The notes under the pieces are model-generated. The model was given only the letters and a program-made list of their open reading frames with translations, was not told where the DNA came from and searched no databases. A DNA stretch of 64,000 nucleotides from Pseudomonas sp. DNDY-54 (GTDB lineage: Bacteria > Pseudomonadota > Gammaproteobacteria > Pseudomonadales > Pseudomonadaceae), in NCBI RefSeq assembly GCF_019880365.1, contig NZ_CP082271.1, positions 4,216,001-4,280,000 on the forward strand. The letters are read 5' to 3'. The first letter of the stretch is position 1. The number at the start of each line of letters is the position of its first letter. Shown one piece after another: positions 25,246 through 34,620 of the stretch. Made by a program: the position numbers and the translations under genes.

Positions 25246-26454
25246 TTACCTCTGCTGTTGGTTTGAAGCGTCCTGCGCCGAGGGCTCGGGGCGGATGGGC
25301 TCTCGCCTGTTTAGTGTCAGCGCAGGCTTACCACGTGCCGCGGTTTCCTCTGCCGGTAACGACGCGTAGTAATCGGCCAGTGCCTGCATCTGCTCCGGCG
25401 TGAGCCGCTGCGCGGCGCTGTGCATGATATGGGCGTACTCCGTACCGCCACGCTTACCGGACGTGAACAGCTCCAATTGCAACTTCAGATAGGGCGCGTA
25501 CTGGCCGGCAATGTTCGGGTACATCGAATTGCGAGGGCTCTCCTTGGGCCCATGGCAATGCACGCAGGACGGGATGCCGCGTTCACGCACGCCGCGCTCG
25601 GCCAGCGACCGGCCCTGGGCAAGACTGTCGGGTAGCGGTTCCGGGGCGTCCGTTCGGCTGACAGGCGGCAATTCAGCGTAATGCTGCGCCAGCGCTTTGC
25701 GCACGTCCGGCTCCAGGCGCACAGCGATTGGCTGCATGATTCCGCTGTGGCGTTTGCCACTCGCATAGGCCTGCAGCGCACCGAGCAGATATGCCTCGTT
25801 CTGCCCGGCCAATCGGGGGAACGCGCCTTCGCCCCGGCCGCCGCCGTCTTCGGCATGACAGCGGCTGCAGTTGGCCAACACCGGACCGAGCGGATCCTGC
25901 AGCGGGCGCAGATGATCGGGGGTTACCGGTTTGGCGGGCTGGTCGACTTGCCCACCCAGCGCCAGTTGCCTGTAGCGCTTGGGCGACATGTTCGACATCG
26001 CCTGGAGGAATGCCACCAGGGCCCAGACCTCATCGTCCCTCTGCTGCGCGGGCCAGGCCGGCATGGCGGTGAATTTCACGCCATTCTTCACAATCCAGAA
26101 CAGCTCCTGCGGCTCCCAGTGTTCGATGCGCGGCGGGAGGAATGGCGGCTCGGGCGTCATCTGCTGAACGATCAGCGAGCGCTCCTCACCCGGGGCGCCA
26201 TGGCAGGCCAGGCAGCTGGTGTGATAGTGCCCGGCGCCCTTGAGCACCAGCGCCGGATCGTCCAGAGGCGGCACCTTGATGCCCATCGACTGCGTGCTCA
26301 CCGCACGACGCATGGCGTAATGCAGCACCCAGCCGGTTGCCTTCCAATGACCCGAGCTGGCTCCGATCGAGACCAGCCCCAGCGAAACCAGCACAAACGC
26401 CCCCGTGCCCGCCAACGCAGCCAGCAGCGCAACGGCCGCTACGACGCGCTTCAA
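25246..26454 (-). CDS. Membrane-anchored triheme cytochrome c
   Basis: About 402 residues if translation begins at the TTG at 26454, placed 4 bases after GGAGG; an ATG at 26538 inside ctaG would add 28 residues without a ribosome site. One N-terminal membrane anchor (RVVAAVALLAALAGTGAFVL) is followed by three cytochrome c domains with CLACH, CSRCH and CVHCH. The last two resemble the TsdB/CccA-type pair (FPRLAGQ, NIAGQYAPYL). It lies behind ctaG in the oxidase operon and could feed electrons to the oxidase. Confidence 0.85.
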   Translation of the reverse strand: MKRVVAAVALLAALAGTGAFVLVSLGLVSIGASSGHWKATGWVLHYAMRRAVSTQSMGIKVPPLDDPALVLKGAGHYHTSCLACHGAPGEERSLIVQQMTPEPPFLPPRIEHWEPQELFWIVKNGVKFTAMPAWPAQQRDDEVWALVAFLQAMSNMSPKRYRQLALGGQVDQPAKPVTPDHLRPLQDPLGPVLANCSRCHAEDGGGRGEGAFPRLAGQNEAYLLGALQAYASGKRHSGIMQPIAVRLEPDVRKALAQHYAELPPVSRTDAPEPLPDSLAQGRSLAERGVRERGIPSCVHCHGPKESPRNSMYPNIAGQYAPYLKLQLELFTSGKRGGTEYAHIMHSAAQRLTPEQMQALADYYASLPAEETAARGKPALTLNRREPIRPEPSAQDASNQQQR

Positions 26455-26518
26455 TGAGCCTCCGGTTAGCCAACACAGCCAGCGCCGCAAGGGCGCCGAG
26501 CATCGCTGAACCATGCGT

Positions 26519-27148
26519 TTAGCTGACTGAAACGGCATTGCGCTTGTCCTGTAGAAGGCCGAACAGCAGGTACAACCCGCCGATCAAGTAGGCGCTGCCG
26601 CCAAAGGCCAGCATGATCACGCCGCCCATTTGCTGGTCCTCCAGTGGGCTCATGCCTGAAAGCGGAGACCCGGTGTGCTCGAACAGCGGCCGGCTCGACA
26701 TTGCCAGCAGCACGCCGAGCAACGTCATGTGCATCGAGGTCAGCAGCAGACCGGCGATGCCGGCCAAGGCGCGCTGATGGCGCACGCCGCCGAACGCGGC
26801 GAGCCACACCAACAGCCCAACGAACAGGTAGCTGCCCTGTTCAAGCAGCTCAGCCGATTGCGAGGTGCGCGCTGCATGGTGCAGCGCCGGCATGTGCCAG
26901 GCCCAGACCACGAACAGTTCGATCACCGAAGCCAGGATCGGCGAGAACAGAAAGGGGATGCGATTGGAGACGTCGAACCTGCCGCCTGCGAGTCCAATCG
27001 CTAGCAGCGGCGCCGCCACCGCTACCACCATCACATGCATCAGCATATGGCCGACGAACAACCGATCCGCCATGTCCGGTAGCGGACCGAGCCAGACAGC
27101 CGCCAGCGTGGCCAGGCCGAGCATCAGCGACAGCGGGCGCCAGATCAT
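26519..27148 (-). CDS. ctaG: Cytochrome c oxidase assembly protein, caa3_CtaG family
   Basis: 209 residues; the ATG at 27148 lies 7 bases after AGGAG and overlaps the previous stop (ATGA). Six or seven membrane segments with conserved His residues (VGHMLMHVMVV, AWHMPALHHAA, HQRALAG, TSMHMTLLG). This is the membrane CtaG of caa3-type oxidases, distinct from the single-pass Cox11. It probably delivers copper to the CuB site. It is embedded in the oxidase operon. Confidence 0.87.
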   Translation of the reverse strand: MIWRPLSLMLGLATLAAVWLGPLPDMADRLFVGHMLMHVMVVAVAAPLLAIGLAGGRFDVSNRIPFLFSPILASVIELFVVWAWHMPALHHAARTSQSAELLEQGSYLFVGLLVWLAAFGGVRHQRALAGIAGLLLTSMHMTLLGVLLAMSSRPLFEHTGSPLSGMSPLEDQQMGGVIMLAFGGSAYLIGGLYLLFGLLQDKRNAVSVS

Positions 27149-27570
27149 GCGCAACTCCTGATGAACACCACGGACAGCGCGACGAAAATCGTTGCCACGA
27201 AACTCAGGCCACTGAGCAGCAATGTCGAGAAGCCAAGGAAACGATGGCGATCAGCGGGCGTATCGAAATCATGCGGTGCCGTGGCGTGGCCAAACGAGTG
27301 CTTTCGCCAGCCACGCCAGCCGGTCAGGGCGATGCCGGCCAGCGCCAAGGCTGTCAGCACACCGATGGCAAGGCGGATATCGCCCAGTTCGCCACTGCGA
27401 CCCGCCACCTTCGCGCACCACACCGCCGTCGCCACGTAACACAGCAGAAAGTGCACCGCCCAGATAGTCGGGCTGAAGGTGATTAGCCAGAGCGTGTCAC
27501 GCACCTGCGGCGGGGCTTCAGGCGCCTGCTGATCGCCGCTGCGTTGCCGTTCGCTCAGGTCTTCACTCAT
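27145..27570 (-). CDS. Small membrane protein of the oxidase operon
   Basis: 141 residues. A hydrophilic N-terminus is followed by three or four membrane segments (LITFSPTIWAVHFLLCYVAT, LAIGVLTALALAGIALTG, LSGLSFVATIFVALSVVFI). It overlaps both neighbours by 4 bp. Proteins of this type are found at this place in related oxidase operons but I know no function. It is not a classical CoxC or CoxD, since the CoxC domain is fused to CoxA here. Confidence 0.75.
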   Translation of the reverse strand: MSEDLSERQRSGDQQAPEAPPQVRDTLWLITFSPTIWAVHFLLCYVATAVWCAKVAGRSGELGDIRLAIGVLTALALAGIALTGWRGWRKHSFGHATAPHDFDTPADRHRFLGFSTLLLSGLSFVATIFVALSVVFIRSCA

Positions 27571-30095
27571 AGCACCTCCGGGAAGCCAGCGATGACGGCG
27601 ACGGTCACGCCAACGGTGATGAGCATGAAATGCCAGTACAACGCGATGTTGCGGATATCGATGTCGTGCACCGCGGTCATCCGCCCGGCCGCACGGCGCG
27701 CCAGGCAATAGAGCTGCATGATCAGGCCGATGGACAGGTGAATCAGGCACCAGAGCACCAGTACCCAGACCGTGGCGGGGTACACGTTAGTGGTCGGGTC
27801 CAGCCCACTGAAATGCGGCCCGGCCCATAGCGAGTAGGCGCCACCGAGTGTGCAGATCGCCGCCAGCCCCAGCGCGCCATAGAAACCCGCCGCCTGATCA
27901 CGGACGTTGCAGCGCCGTGCCAACAGCGTCAGCCACCAGGAGGCGGCAATCAACCCCAGCCCCAATACCGGCCAGAACACACCGGGGCCGGCCGCATCGG
28001 CCGGTGGAAAATCCTCGTGAACGGTCCAGAAAAAGAAGTAGCCGAACACCAGGCTGCCGAAGGCGCTCATGTCACCGATCATGGTGATGAACATCGCCCA
28101 CCAACCTACCGATTTGGCGCCCGACGCATACAGCGGCACCGTTACGTCCAGGCCGATGTCCTTTTTCGGCTTCTCCGGGATCACCGCCGTGCCGGTCCAC
28201 AGCCAGATGAGGATGGTGACCAGCGCGAGGCCGCCACTGACCAGCGCTGCGACGTACCAGCTGTAGGTCGCGAAGATGAACAGGCCACCCGTAAAGATGG
28301 CCGCCCACATGCTGAGGAAGGTCGGGCCCGGCACGCGCAGGCACTGGATCGGTTCGGCATCGATGATGCTGCTGATCAGGGTTTCGCGCTTGCCCTCCTC
28401 GGCATCCGGCAGGTAGAAGCGACCAGCATCGACGTCGCGCATCAGGTTGGGCTGATCCCACAGCGGGTAGCGGCTCTTGATGATCGGGATCGAGCGCGCA
28501 CCCCACGGCATGCCAGGCATTTCCGCCAGCCATTCGAGTGTGCCGGCGTTCCACGGATTGCGCTTGCTGTAGGGCTGGTTGCCCTTGGGCCGCATGACAT
28601 CCCAGACCAGCACCGCGACGCCGGTGGCGAGAATGAAGGCGCCCACGGTCGACACCATATTCAGAACGTCAAAGCCCATGTCCGGCGCGTAGGTGTAGAC
28701 GCGTCGCGGCATCCCCAGCAACCCGGTGAAGTGCATCGGCAGAAAAGCGATGTTGAAGCCGATGAACATTAGCCAGAAGGCGATCCGACCCAGACGATCA
28801 GACAGCGTCTTGCTGCGCGCGAGGGGAAAGAAGTAATACAGGCCGGCGATCACTGGGAACAGCATGCCGCCGATTAGCACGTAGTGCAGGTGCGCGACGA
28901 TGAAGTAAGTGTCGTGCGCCTGGAAGTCGAACGGTGCCAGCGCCACCATCACCCCGGTCAAGCCGCCGAGCACGAAGATCGCCAACGCACCGGCGACGAA
29001 CAGCATCGGTACCGATTTGACGAAGCGTCCCGCCAGCGCCGTTGCCAGGAAGCAGAAGATTTGCACGCCGGTAGGAATCGCCACCGCCTCGGACGCAGCC
29101 GAGAAGAAGGCCAGCGAGATCGCCGGCATCCCGGTGGTGAACATGTGGTGGACCCACAGCCCGAAACTGATGAACCCGGTGCCCACCGCGGCCAGCACGA
29201 TGAAGCTGTAACCCACGATGGGCCGACCCGCGGCGGTGGGCACGATGGTCGCCACCAGCGCCACGGCCGGCAGAAAGATGATGTAGACCTCGGGGTGGCC
29301 GAAGATCCAGAACAGGTGCTGCCACAAAAGTGGATCGCCGCCGCGGGTGTGGTCGAAGAACGGCCAGTCGAAGGCGCGTTCCAGCTCGAACAGGAGGTCG
29401 CCCGCGATCAGCGGCGGGAAGGCGAAGAGGATCATTCCGGCCACGACCAGGATGTACCAGGAATACAGCGGGATCAGGTTGATGCGCATGCCCGGCGGCC
29501 GGGTCTTCAGCACGCCGACGATCAGCTCCACGGCGGCGGCGATCGACGACACTTCGATGAATGACAGCCCGAGCAGCCAGATGTCCGCGCCGAGGCCGTC
29601 CTGATACGTGGTGGTGAGCGGCGGGTACATGAACCAGCCACCCTGCGGCGCAACGCCGAAAAAGATCGAACCGCAGACGAACACGCCACCAATGATGAAA
29701 CACCAGAAGCCGTAGGCGGACAGCCGCGGGAATGGCAGGTCCCGCGCGCCGAGCATCTGCGGCAGGATCAGGATCGAAAAGGCTTCGAAAATCGGCACGC
29801 CGAACAGGAACATCATCACCGAGCCGTGCAGGGTGAACACCTGGTTGTAGGTTTCGGCGGACAGCAGATCGTTGTTCGGCACGGCCAGCTGCGCACGGAT
29901 CAGCATCGCCAGCACACCGGCAAAAAGGAAAAACAGGAAGGACACGCCGGTGTACCAGAGCCCGACCTCGGTGTTGTTTACCGCCGACCAGTAGCGCCAG
30001 CCGGTGGGCGTCTTCCAGGCGGCGGCGAGGCGTTCGGCCTGGGCCTTGGCACGGGCCTCGTCCTGCGGGTCGCGGTATGCAATCGGCTCGCTCAT
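27567..30095 (-). CDS. Cytochrome c oxidase subunit I-III fusion
   Basis: 842 residues. The first 560 are CoxA: FTLHGSVMMFLFG (low-spin heme His), GHPEVYIIFLP (CuB His cross-linked to Tyr), WVHHMFTTG (two CuB His) and HDTYFIVAHLHYVL (heme His ligands). From about 620 on comes a subunit III domain with membrane segments such as WWAMFITMIGDMSAFGSLVF and LWCLIHLSIGLIM. The fusion is found in caa3-type oxidases. The complex reduces oxygen to water and pumps protons. The gene overlaps coxB and the next gene by 4 bp each. Confidence 0.92.
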   Translation of the reverse strand: MSEPIAYRDPQDEARAKAQAERLAAAWKTPTGWRYWSAVNNTEVGLWYTGVSFLFFLFAGVLAMLIRAQLAVPNNDLLSAETYNQVFTLHGSVMMFLFGVPIFEAFSILILPQMLGARDLPFPRLSAYGFWCFIIGGVFVCGSIFFGVAPQGGWFMYPPLTTTYQDGLGADIWLLGLSFIEVSSIAAAVELIVGVLKTRPPGMRINLIPLYSWYILVVAGMILFAFPPLIAGDLLFELERAFDWPFFDHTRGGDPLLWQHLFWIFGHPEVYIIFLPAVALVATIVPTAAGRPIVGYSFIVLAAVGTGFISFGLWVHHMFTTGMPAISLAFFSAASEAVAIPTGVQIFCFLATALAGRFVKSVPMLFVAGALAIFVLGGLTGVMVALAPFDFQAHDTYFIVAHLHYVLIGGMLFPVIAGLYYFFPLARSKTLSDRLGRIAFWLMFIGFNIAFLPMHFTGLLGMPRRVYTYAPDMGFDVLNMVSTVGAFILATGVAVLVWDVMRPKGNQPYSKRNPWNAGTLEWLAEMPGMPWGARSIPIIKSRYPLWDQPNLMRDVDAGRFYLPDAEEGKRETLISSIIDAEPIQCLRVPGPTFLSMWAAIFTGGLFIFATYSWYVAALVSGGLALVTILIWLWTGTAVIPEKPKKDIGLDVTVPLYASGAKSVGWWAMFITMIGDMSAFGSLVFGYFFFWTVHEDFPPADAAGPGVFWPVLGLGLIAASWWLTLLARRCNVRDQAAGFYGALGLAAICTLGGAYSLWAGPHFSGLDPTTNVYPATVWVLVLWCLIHLSIGLIMQLYCLARRAAGRMTAVHDIDIRNIALYWHFMLITVGVTVAVIAGFPEVL

Positions 30096-31108
30096 TTCAG
30101 GCCCTTCAGGTAATGCGCCATGGCGTTCAGCTGTGCCTCGGACAGCATGCCGAAGGCAGGCATTCTCACGTCCGGCTTGATCTCACTGCTGTGGCCGATC
30201 CAGCGTCGGAAGGCGTCGACATCGGCTGGCAGCGTGCCAGCGGCCAGGGTCAGGCGGCTGCCGACGTGGGTCAGGTCGGGCCCGACCGTGCCGTCTGCTT
30301 CGGTGCCGCGCACCTGATGACAGGCACCGCAGCCATTGGCGAGAAAGGCCTGCTGGCCCGCCTGCTGCAGTTCCGTTTCCGGTTGCTGCGCGGGCTTGGC
30401 CTGCTCGGCAAGCCATTGATCGAAGGCGTCTCGCGTCATCACCACCACGGCGAAATTCATCAGCGCATGGGAAGTGCCGCAGTATTCGGCGCAGGCGCCA
30501 CGGAAGGTGCCGGTCTCGGTCGGCTCCAGCATCAGCTCATTGGTGCGCCCGGGAATCATGTCGACCTTGCCGCCCAGCGACGGGATCCAGAACGAATGGA
30601 TCACGTCCGGGCTGGTCAGGCTGAAGGCCACCCGCTCGCCCACCGGCAGTCTTATTTCGTTCGCCAGCTCGACGACCGCCCCCGCCTCGGTCTGGTAGCT
30701 CACGCGCCACCACCATTGCTCGCCGGAAACGTCCACGCGCAGATCGATATCCGTCGTCGAACGGAGCGGCGGCATCAGCATCAGCCCATACGTCAGCAGC
30801 CCGGTCAGCACCACGACCGGGAAGATGATGCCGCCGCCGAGAATCAGCCAGCGCGCGCTGCGAATGCCATGCGCCTCCGGGTGCGCCTGGGTCGCGTAGA
30901 GCGCGATGCCCATCACCACGGCCCAGATCAGCAGCCCGCCGCCGCACATCCACCAGAACAGCTCGGCGATGCTCTGCGCGCCGGTGCCGGCAGGGTTCAA
31001 AGCCGATTGCTGGCCGTCGCACCCTGACAGCAACACGAGCAGCAGCAGGCCGAAGCCATGCGCTCGACGGCGTGCCGGGCTGAGGTCAAAGGTTCGGGTG
31101 GGCCACAT
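30092..31108 (-). CDS. coxB: Cytochrome c oxidase subunit II with fused cytochrome c (caa3 type)
   Basis: 338 residues. Lipoprotein signal with lipobox LLSGC, two membrane helices, then the CuA cupredoxin domain with the binding motif CAEYCGTSHALM and upstream His (DVIHSFW). The C-terminal 95 residues are a cytochrome c domain with CGACH and Met ligand candidates (VRMPAFGM). This covalent cytochrome marks a caa3-type oxidase. First gene of the operon; its promoter should lie in the divergent gap 31109-31243. Confidence 0.92.
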   Translation of the reverse strand: MWPTRTFDLSPARRRAHGFGLLLLVLLSGCDGQQSALNPAGTGAQSIAELFWWMCGGGLLIWAVVMGIALYATQAHPEAHGIRSARWLILGGGIIFPVVVLTGLLTYGLMLMPPLRSTTDIDLRVDVSGEQWWWRVSYQTEAGAVVELANEIRLPVGERVAFSLTSPDVIHSFWIPSLGGKVDMIPGRTNELMLEPTETGTFRGACAEYCGTSHALMNFAVVVMTRDAFDQWLAEQAKPAQQPETELQQAGQQAFLANGCGACHQVRGTEADGTVGPDLTHVGSRLTLAAGTLPADVDAFRRWIGHSSEIKPDVRMPAFGMLSEAQLNAMAHYLKGLK

Positions 31109-31243
31109 AGTCCGCCTCGCTGGGGGTCACGTTCTGTGACACTCCCAAGGCCGGAAAAGTTGGATAACTCGCCAATCCGTGGCCAGCGGACCCTCTGCCC
31201 GCTGCGCTTGTCCCAACAAGGAAGGCAACGATTCGGAGTACGC

Positions 31244-31882
31244 ATGGAGACAGACAGACGCCATCGACGCTACCTGCTAACGCTGGTTGGCGTGTTCCTG
31301 CTGATCTGGGGCGCGCTGGCGATCAACCCCCTCAACCGTCATGACTGGTTGCTCGAAAACCTGCTGGTGCTGGGCCTGGCCGCCGCATTGTTGCTGGGCC
31401 ACAAACATTACGTGCCGTCGCGCAGTGCGGGCACGTTAATTTTTCTTTATCTGTGCATTCACCAGCTCGGTGCCCACTACACGTACGCCAATGTGCCTTA
31501 CGACGATTGGTGGCAGGCGCTGACCGGTGAGAGTCTGAATGAGCAGATGGGATGGGACCGCAATCAGTTCGACCGCCTGGCGCATTTCAGCTATGGCCTG
31601 CTGCTGGCGTTCCCGATACGCGAGGTGTTGATTCGTCTCGGCCTGCGTCCCGGGATCTGGAGCCTGGTGCTGCCCGTGGACATCGTGCTCTCTACCTCGG
31701 CGGTCTACGAGCTGATCGAATGGCTAGGGGCGGAAATGCTCGACGGCGGGCTGGGGCGGACGTTTTTGGCGACCCAGAATGATCGCTGGGACCCGCAGAA
31801 AGACATGGCACTGGCCACCGTTGGCGCGATTATCGCCATGCTCGTGACGGCCTTTGCCGTTCGCCCACGTCGTGACCTCTAG
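31244..31882 (+). CDS. DUF2238 (YjdF-like) membrane protein
   Basis: 212 residues from an ATG behind CGGAG. About six membrane segments; family motifs include YDDWWQALTG, WDRNQFDRLAHFSYGLL and a C-terminal TQNDRWDPQKDMALATVGA. This is the DUF2238/YjdF family, whose function is not established. Divergent from coxB; the next gene faces it. Confidence 0.82.
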   Translation: METDRRHRRYLLTLVGVFLLIWGALAINPLNRHDWLLENLLVLGLAAALLLGHKHYVPSRSAGTLIFLYLCIHQLGAHYTYANVPYDDWWQALTGESLNEQMGWDRNQFDRLAHFSYGLLLAFPIREVLIRLGLRPGIWSLVLPVDIVLSTSAVYELIEWLGAEMLDGGLGRTFLATQNDRWDPQKDMALATVGAIIAMLVTAFAVRPRRDL

Positions 31883-31931
31883 TGAAAAGGTACTGGAAGG
31901 GCCCGCTGAAGCGCCGCGTGGCCACCACGCT

Positions 31932-32339
31932 TCACGGCCGCGCTGTGCTGCCCAAACGCCCGTTCTCATCGGCTGTTTCTGGTGTGGTAGTGATCCCGAT
32001 GCGCCGTAGATACCAGAGGTATGCCAGGTGCGAGCAACCCCAGCCAAGGAACACGCCGAGGGTGTTGGCGAGCATGTCGCCCAGCGACGCCTGCCGGTTA
32101 GGCAGCAGGCTCTGACCGATCTCGATCAGCAGCGCGGCGCCAAGGCTCGCCGCAATGGTCCAGAAAGCGCGCCACTGCGGGAAGGCCAACCGCAAGGTGA
32201 AGGTCAATGCGGCAAACCCCAGCATGTGGTGCAGCTTGTCTTGCTGGTCGAACACCTGCGGCACCGGCTCGGGCCGCAATCCGCTGAACAGGATGACCGC
32301 GAAAACCACGAGGAATGGCAGCGCACGCAAGTAATTCAT
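31932..32339 (-). CDS. VanZ-like family protein
   Basis: 135 residues from MNYLRALPF. Three or four membrane segments with the VanZ pattern: FDQQDKLHHMLGFAALT and EIGQSLLPNRQASLGDMLANTLG. VanZ proteins are small membrane proteins; the family member in vancomycin clusters gives mild teicoplanin tolerance, but most have no known role. The gene is alone on the minus strand between two plus-strand units. A longer upstream frame exists but lacks family similarity. Confidence 0.8.
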   Translation of the reverse strand: MNYLRALPFLVVFAVILFSGLRPEPVPQVFDQQDKLHHMLGFAALTFTLRLAFPQWRAFWTIAASLGAALLIEIGQSLLPNRQASLGDMLANTLGVFLGWGCSHLAYLWYLRRIGITTTPETADENGRLGSTARP

Positions 32340-32681
32340 AGGCAAACGGAGACTCTCGCAGCGGTCGAAGAAAGAAGGGTGGGCAGGGCCCGAACGGGCT
32401 GAATATATAAGGAGCGTCGGTAACCGGCGGCGTAAGATAGCAGCCCCCGTGACGCGCAGCGTACCGACCATGTTGTCTGGCTCGCCCGCTATGGAGCCTG
32501 ATCACCGTCGATAGTTCGCGGCGGTCTGTAACAAATTGCCCGGCGGTCGACGCGCCGCACAATTCAATCAACGCTTCAGCCGGCTAAACCGAACCTCGAT
32601 CACAGGGTCCGAGCTGTTAGGATCGAAAAAAGCTGCGGCGCCGGTGATTGCCGTCAGCCAACTGCACCATGGGAATCGAAT
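32340..32681. other. Divergent promoter region of vanZ-like and mla-like genes
   Basis: 342 bp without a supportable gene. It must hold the promoters for the VanZ-like gene and the MlaE-like operon. An AT-rich TATATAAGGAG stretch near 32403-32413 stands out. I could not assign a clear -35/-10 pair in either direction. Confidence 0.4.
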
Positions 32682-33833
32682 TTGACACACCCCACCTCGC
32701 CGCCCGGCAGTCTGCAGCGGCAATCGAACACTGACGCTCAGGCCGCTACCCTTGCGGCCGGCGGCGACTGGACGCTCAAGCATTACGCCGCGCTTCGCCG
32801 TGAAGTCGAGCGCACCCGTCGCCAGGTCGCCGAAACCGATCGCGTCGAACTCGAGGCCATCGGCGAACTGGACACCGCGGGCGCCGGCTTGCTGGTCGAG
32901 TTGCTCGGGCCGGCACGGGTGGCCGAGGTTGAGGTGTGGGCACCGCAGCTTGCCCCGGAGCGACTGGCACTGCTGAAAACCGTCGCGGCCTCGCTGAACA
33001 AACCCGAAGCCGAGCAGGCGCCCGATACCAATGGCCTGGCCGACGTCCTGGCGCACGTGGGCCGCACGGTTTCCGGCGTCTGGAACCAGCAACGGACGCT
33101 GCTTGGCTTCATCGGGCTGACGTTGCAGACGCTGTTTACGGTCATGCTCAACCCACGGCGCTGGCGGATCACCTCCCTGGTTTCGCATATCGAGCAGACC
33201 GGGCTGGACGCGATCCCCATCGTCGCCCTGCTGACCTTTCTGGTGGGTGCGGTCGTGGCCTTTCTCGGCGCCACGGTGCTGGCCGACTTCGGTGCCACGA
33301 TCTACACCGTCAACCTCGTGGCCTTTTCGTTTCTACGCGAGTTCGGTGTGCTGCTGGCCGCTATCTTGCTCGCCGGCCGCACCGCCAGTGCGTTCGCGGC
33401 GCAAATCGGCGCGATGAAGTCCAACGAGGAAATCGACGCCATCCGCACCCTCGGCCTCAGCCCGATTGAGCTGCTGGTGCTGCCGCGCGTTCTCGCGATG
33501 CTGATCACGCTGCCGATCCTGACCTTTATCGGCATCCTCAGCGGTATCGTCGGCGGGCTGGTGGTGTGCTCGCTGGCGCTGGATATCTCGCCGGCGATGT
33601 TCTTCACCATCCTGCAGCGCGACATACCGCTCAATCACTTTCTGGTCGGGATCGGCAAAGCGCCCGTCTTTGCCTTCCTGATCGCCGTGATCGGCTGTCT
33701 GGAAGGCTTCAAGGCCAGCGGCAGCGCGCAATCGGTGGGCGAGCACACCACGTCCAGCGTGGTGCAGTCGATCTTCATGGTGATCCTGCTCGATGCGATC
33801 GCCGCGCTGTTCTTTATGGAGATGGGCTGGTGA
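32682..33833 (+). CDS. MlaE-family permease with N-terminal STAS domain
   Basis: 383 residues from a TTG codon; no in-frame ATG precedes the permease domain and the ribosome site is weak (GGGAA). Residues about 25-105 resemble an MlaB STAS domain, with the motif LDTAGAGLLVELL. Residues about 120-380 are the MlaE permease with five or six membrane segments and the conserved QIGAMKSNEEIDAIRTLGL loop. In the classical Mla system STAS protein and permease are separate; here they are one chain. First gene of an operon with ATPase, MCE protein and lipoprotein for phospholipid traffic between membranes. Confidence 0.88.
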   Translation: MTHPTSPPGSLQRQSNTDAQAATLAAGGDWTLKHYAALRREVERTRRQVAETDRVELEAIGELDTAGAGLLVELLGPARVAEVEVWAPQLAPERLALLKTVAASLNKPEAEQAPDTNGLADVLAHVGRTVSGVWNQQRTLLGFIGLTLQTLFTVMLNPRRWRITSLVSHIEQTGLDAIPIVALLTFLVGAVVAFLGATVLADFGATIYTVNLVAFSFLREFGVLLAAILLAGRTASAFAAQIGAMKSNEEIDAIRTLGLSPIELLVLPRVLAMLITLPILTFIGILSGIVGGLVVCSLALDISPAMFFTILQRDIPLNHFLVGIGKAPVFAFLIAVIGCLEGFKASGSAQSVGEHTTSSVVQSIFMVILLDAIAALFFMEMGW

Positions 33834-34618
33834 GGACGAATGAACCCGTGATCCAGGTCAGCGGCCTGGTCAACCGCTTCGGCAAACAGGCGGTACACGT
33901 CAACCTGGACCTGGATATTCGTCGCGGCGAGATTCTCGGCGTGGTGGGCGGCTCCGGCACCGGCAAGTCGGTGTTGCTGCGCAGCATCGTCGGCCTGCGC
34001 CGTCCGAATGCCGGCAGCGTGAAGGTATTCGGCGAGAACCTGCTGAAGCTCTCGACCCAGCGCCGTTCGGAAGTGGAGCGGCGTTTCGGCGTGCTTTTCC
34101 AGCGCGGCGCCCTGTTCACCTCGTTGAACCTGCAGGAGAACGTCGCCCTGCCGTTGATCGAGCATGCCGACCTCAAACGCGCCGATGCCGAGCACCTCGC
34201 GCGGCAGAAACTGGCACTGGCCGGCCTGCCACCGGAAGCCGCCTGCAAGTTTCCTGACGAGTTGTCCGGCGGCATGGTCAAGCGTGCGGCGCTGGCCCGC
34301 GCGCTGGCGCTGGACCCAGAAGTGCTGTTTCTCGACGAGCCCACCGCCGGCCTCGACCCCATCGGCGCGGCGGCCTTCGACCAGTTGATCCTGACCCTGC
34401 GTGACGCGCTGGGTTTCAGCGTGTTTCTGGTGACCCATGACCTCGACACGCTCTACACCATCTGCGATCGCGTCGCGGTGCTGGCACAGAAGCGCGTACT
34501 GGTCGTCGACACCCTCGAAGCCGTCGCCGCCACCGACGATGAGTGGATTCGCGAATATTTTCACGGCCCGCGTGGCCGCGCTGCGCACAATGCGGCGCTT
34601 ATGTTGGAGACACCCTGA
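33830..34618 (+). CDS. MlaF-family ABC transporter ATPase
   Basis: 262 residues from a GTG that overlaps the permease stop (GTGA), with GGAG about 8 bases upstream. Walker A GGSGTGKSV, signature LSGGMVKRAALARAL, Walker B VLFLDEPTAGLD and switch His in LVTHDLD are all intact. The signature LSGGM is typical of the MlaF/Ttg2A branch. It powers the STAS-MlaE permease encoded just upstream. Confidence 0.9.
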   Translation: MRTNEPVIQVSGLVNRFGKQAVHVNLDLDIRRGEILGVVGGSGTGKSVLLRSIVGLRRPNAGSVKVFGENLLKLSTQRRSEVERRFGVLFQRGALFTSLNLQENVALPLIEHADLKRADAEHLARQKLALAGLPPEAACKFPDELSGGMVKRAALARALALDPEVLFLDEPTAGLDPIGAAAFDQLILTLRDALGFSVFLVTHDLDTLYTICDRVAVLAQKRVLVVDTLEAVAATDDEWIREYFHGPRGRAAHNAALMLETP

Positions 34619-34620
34619 TC

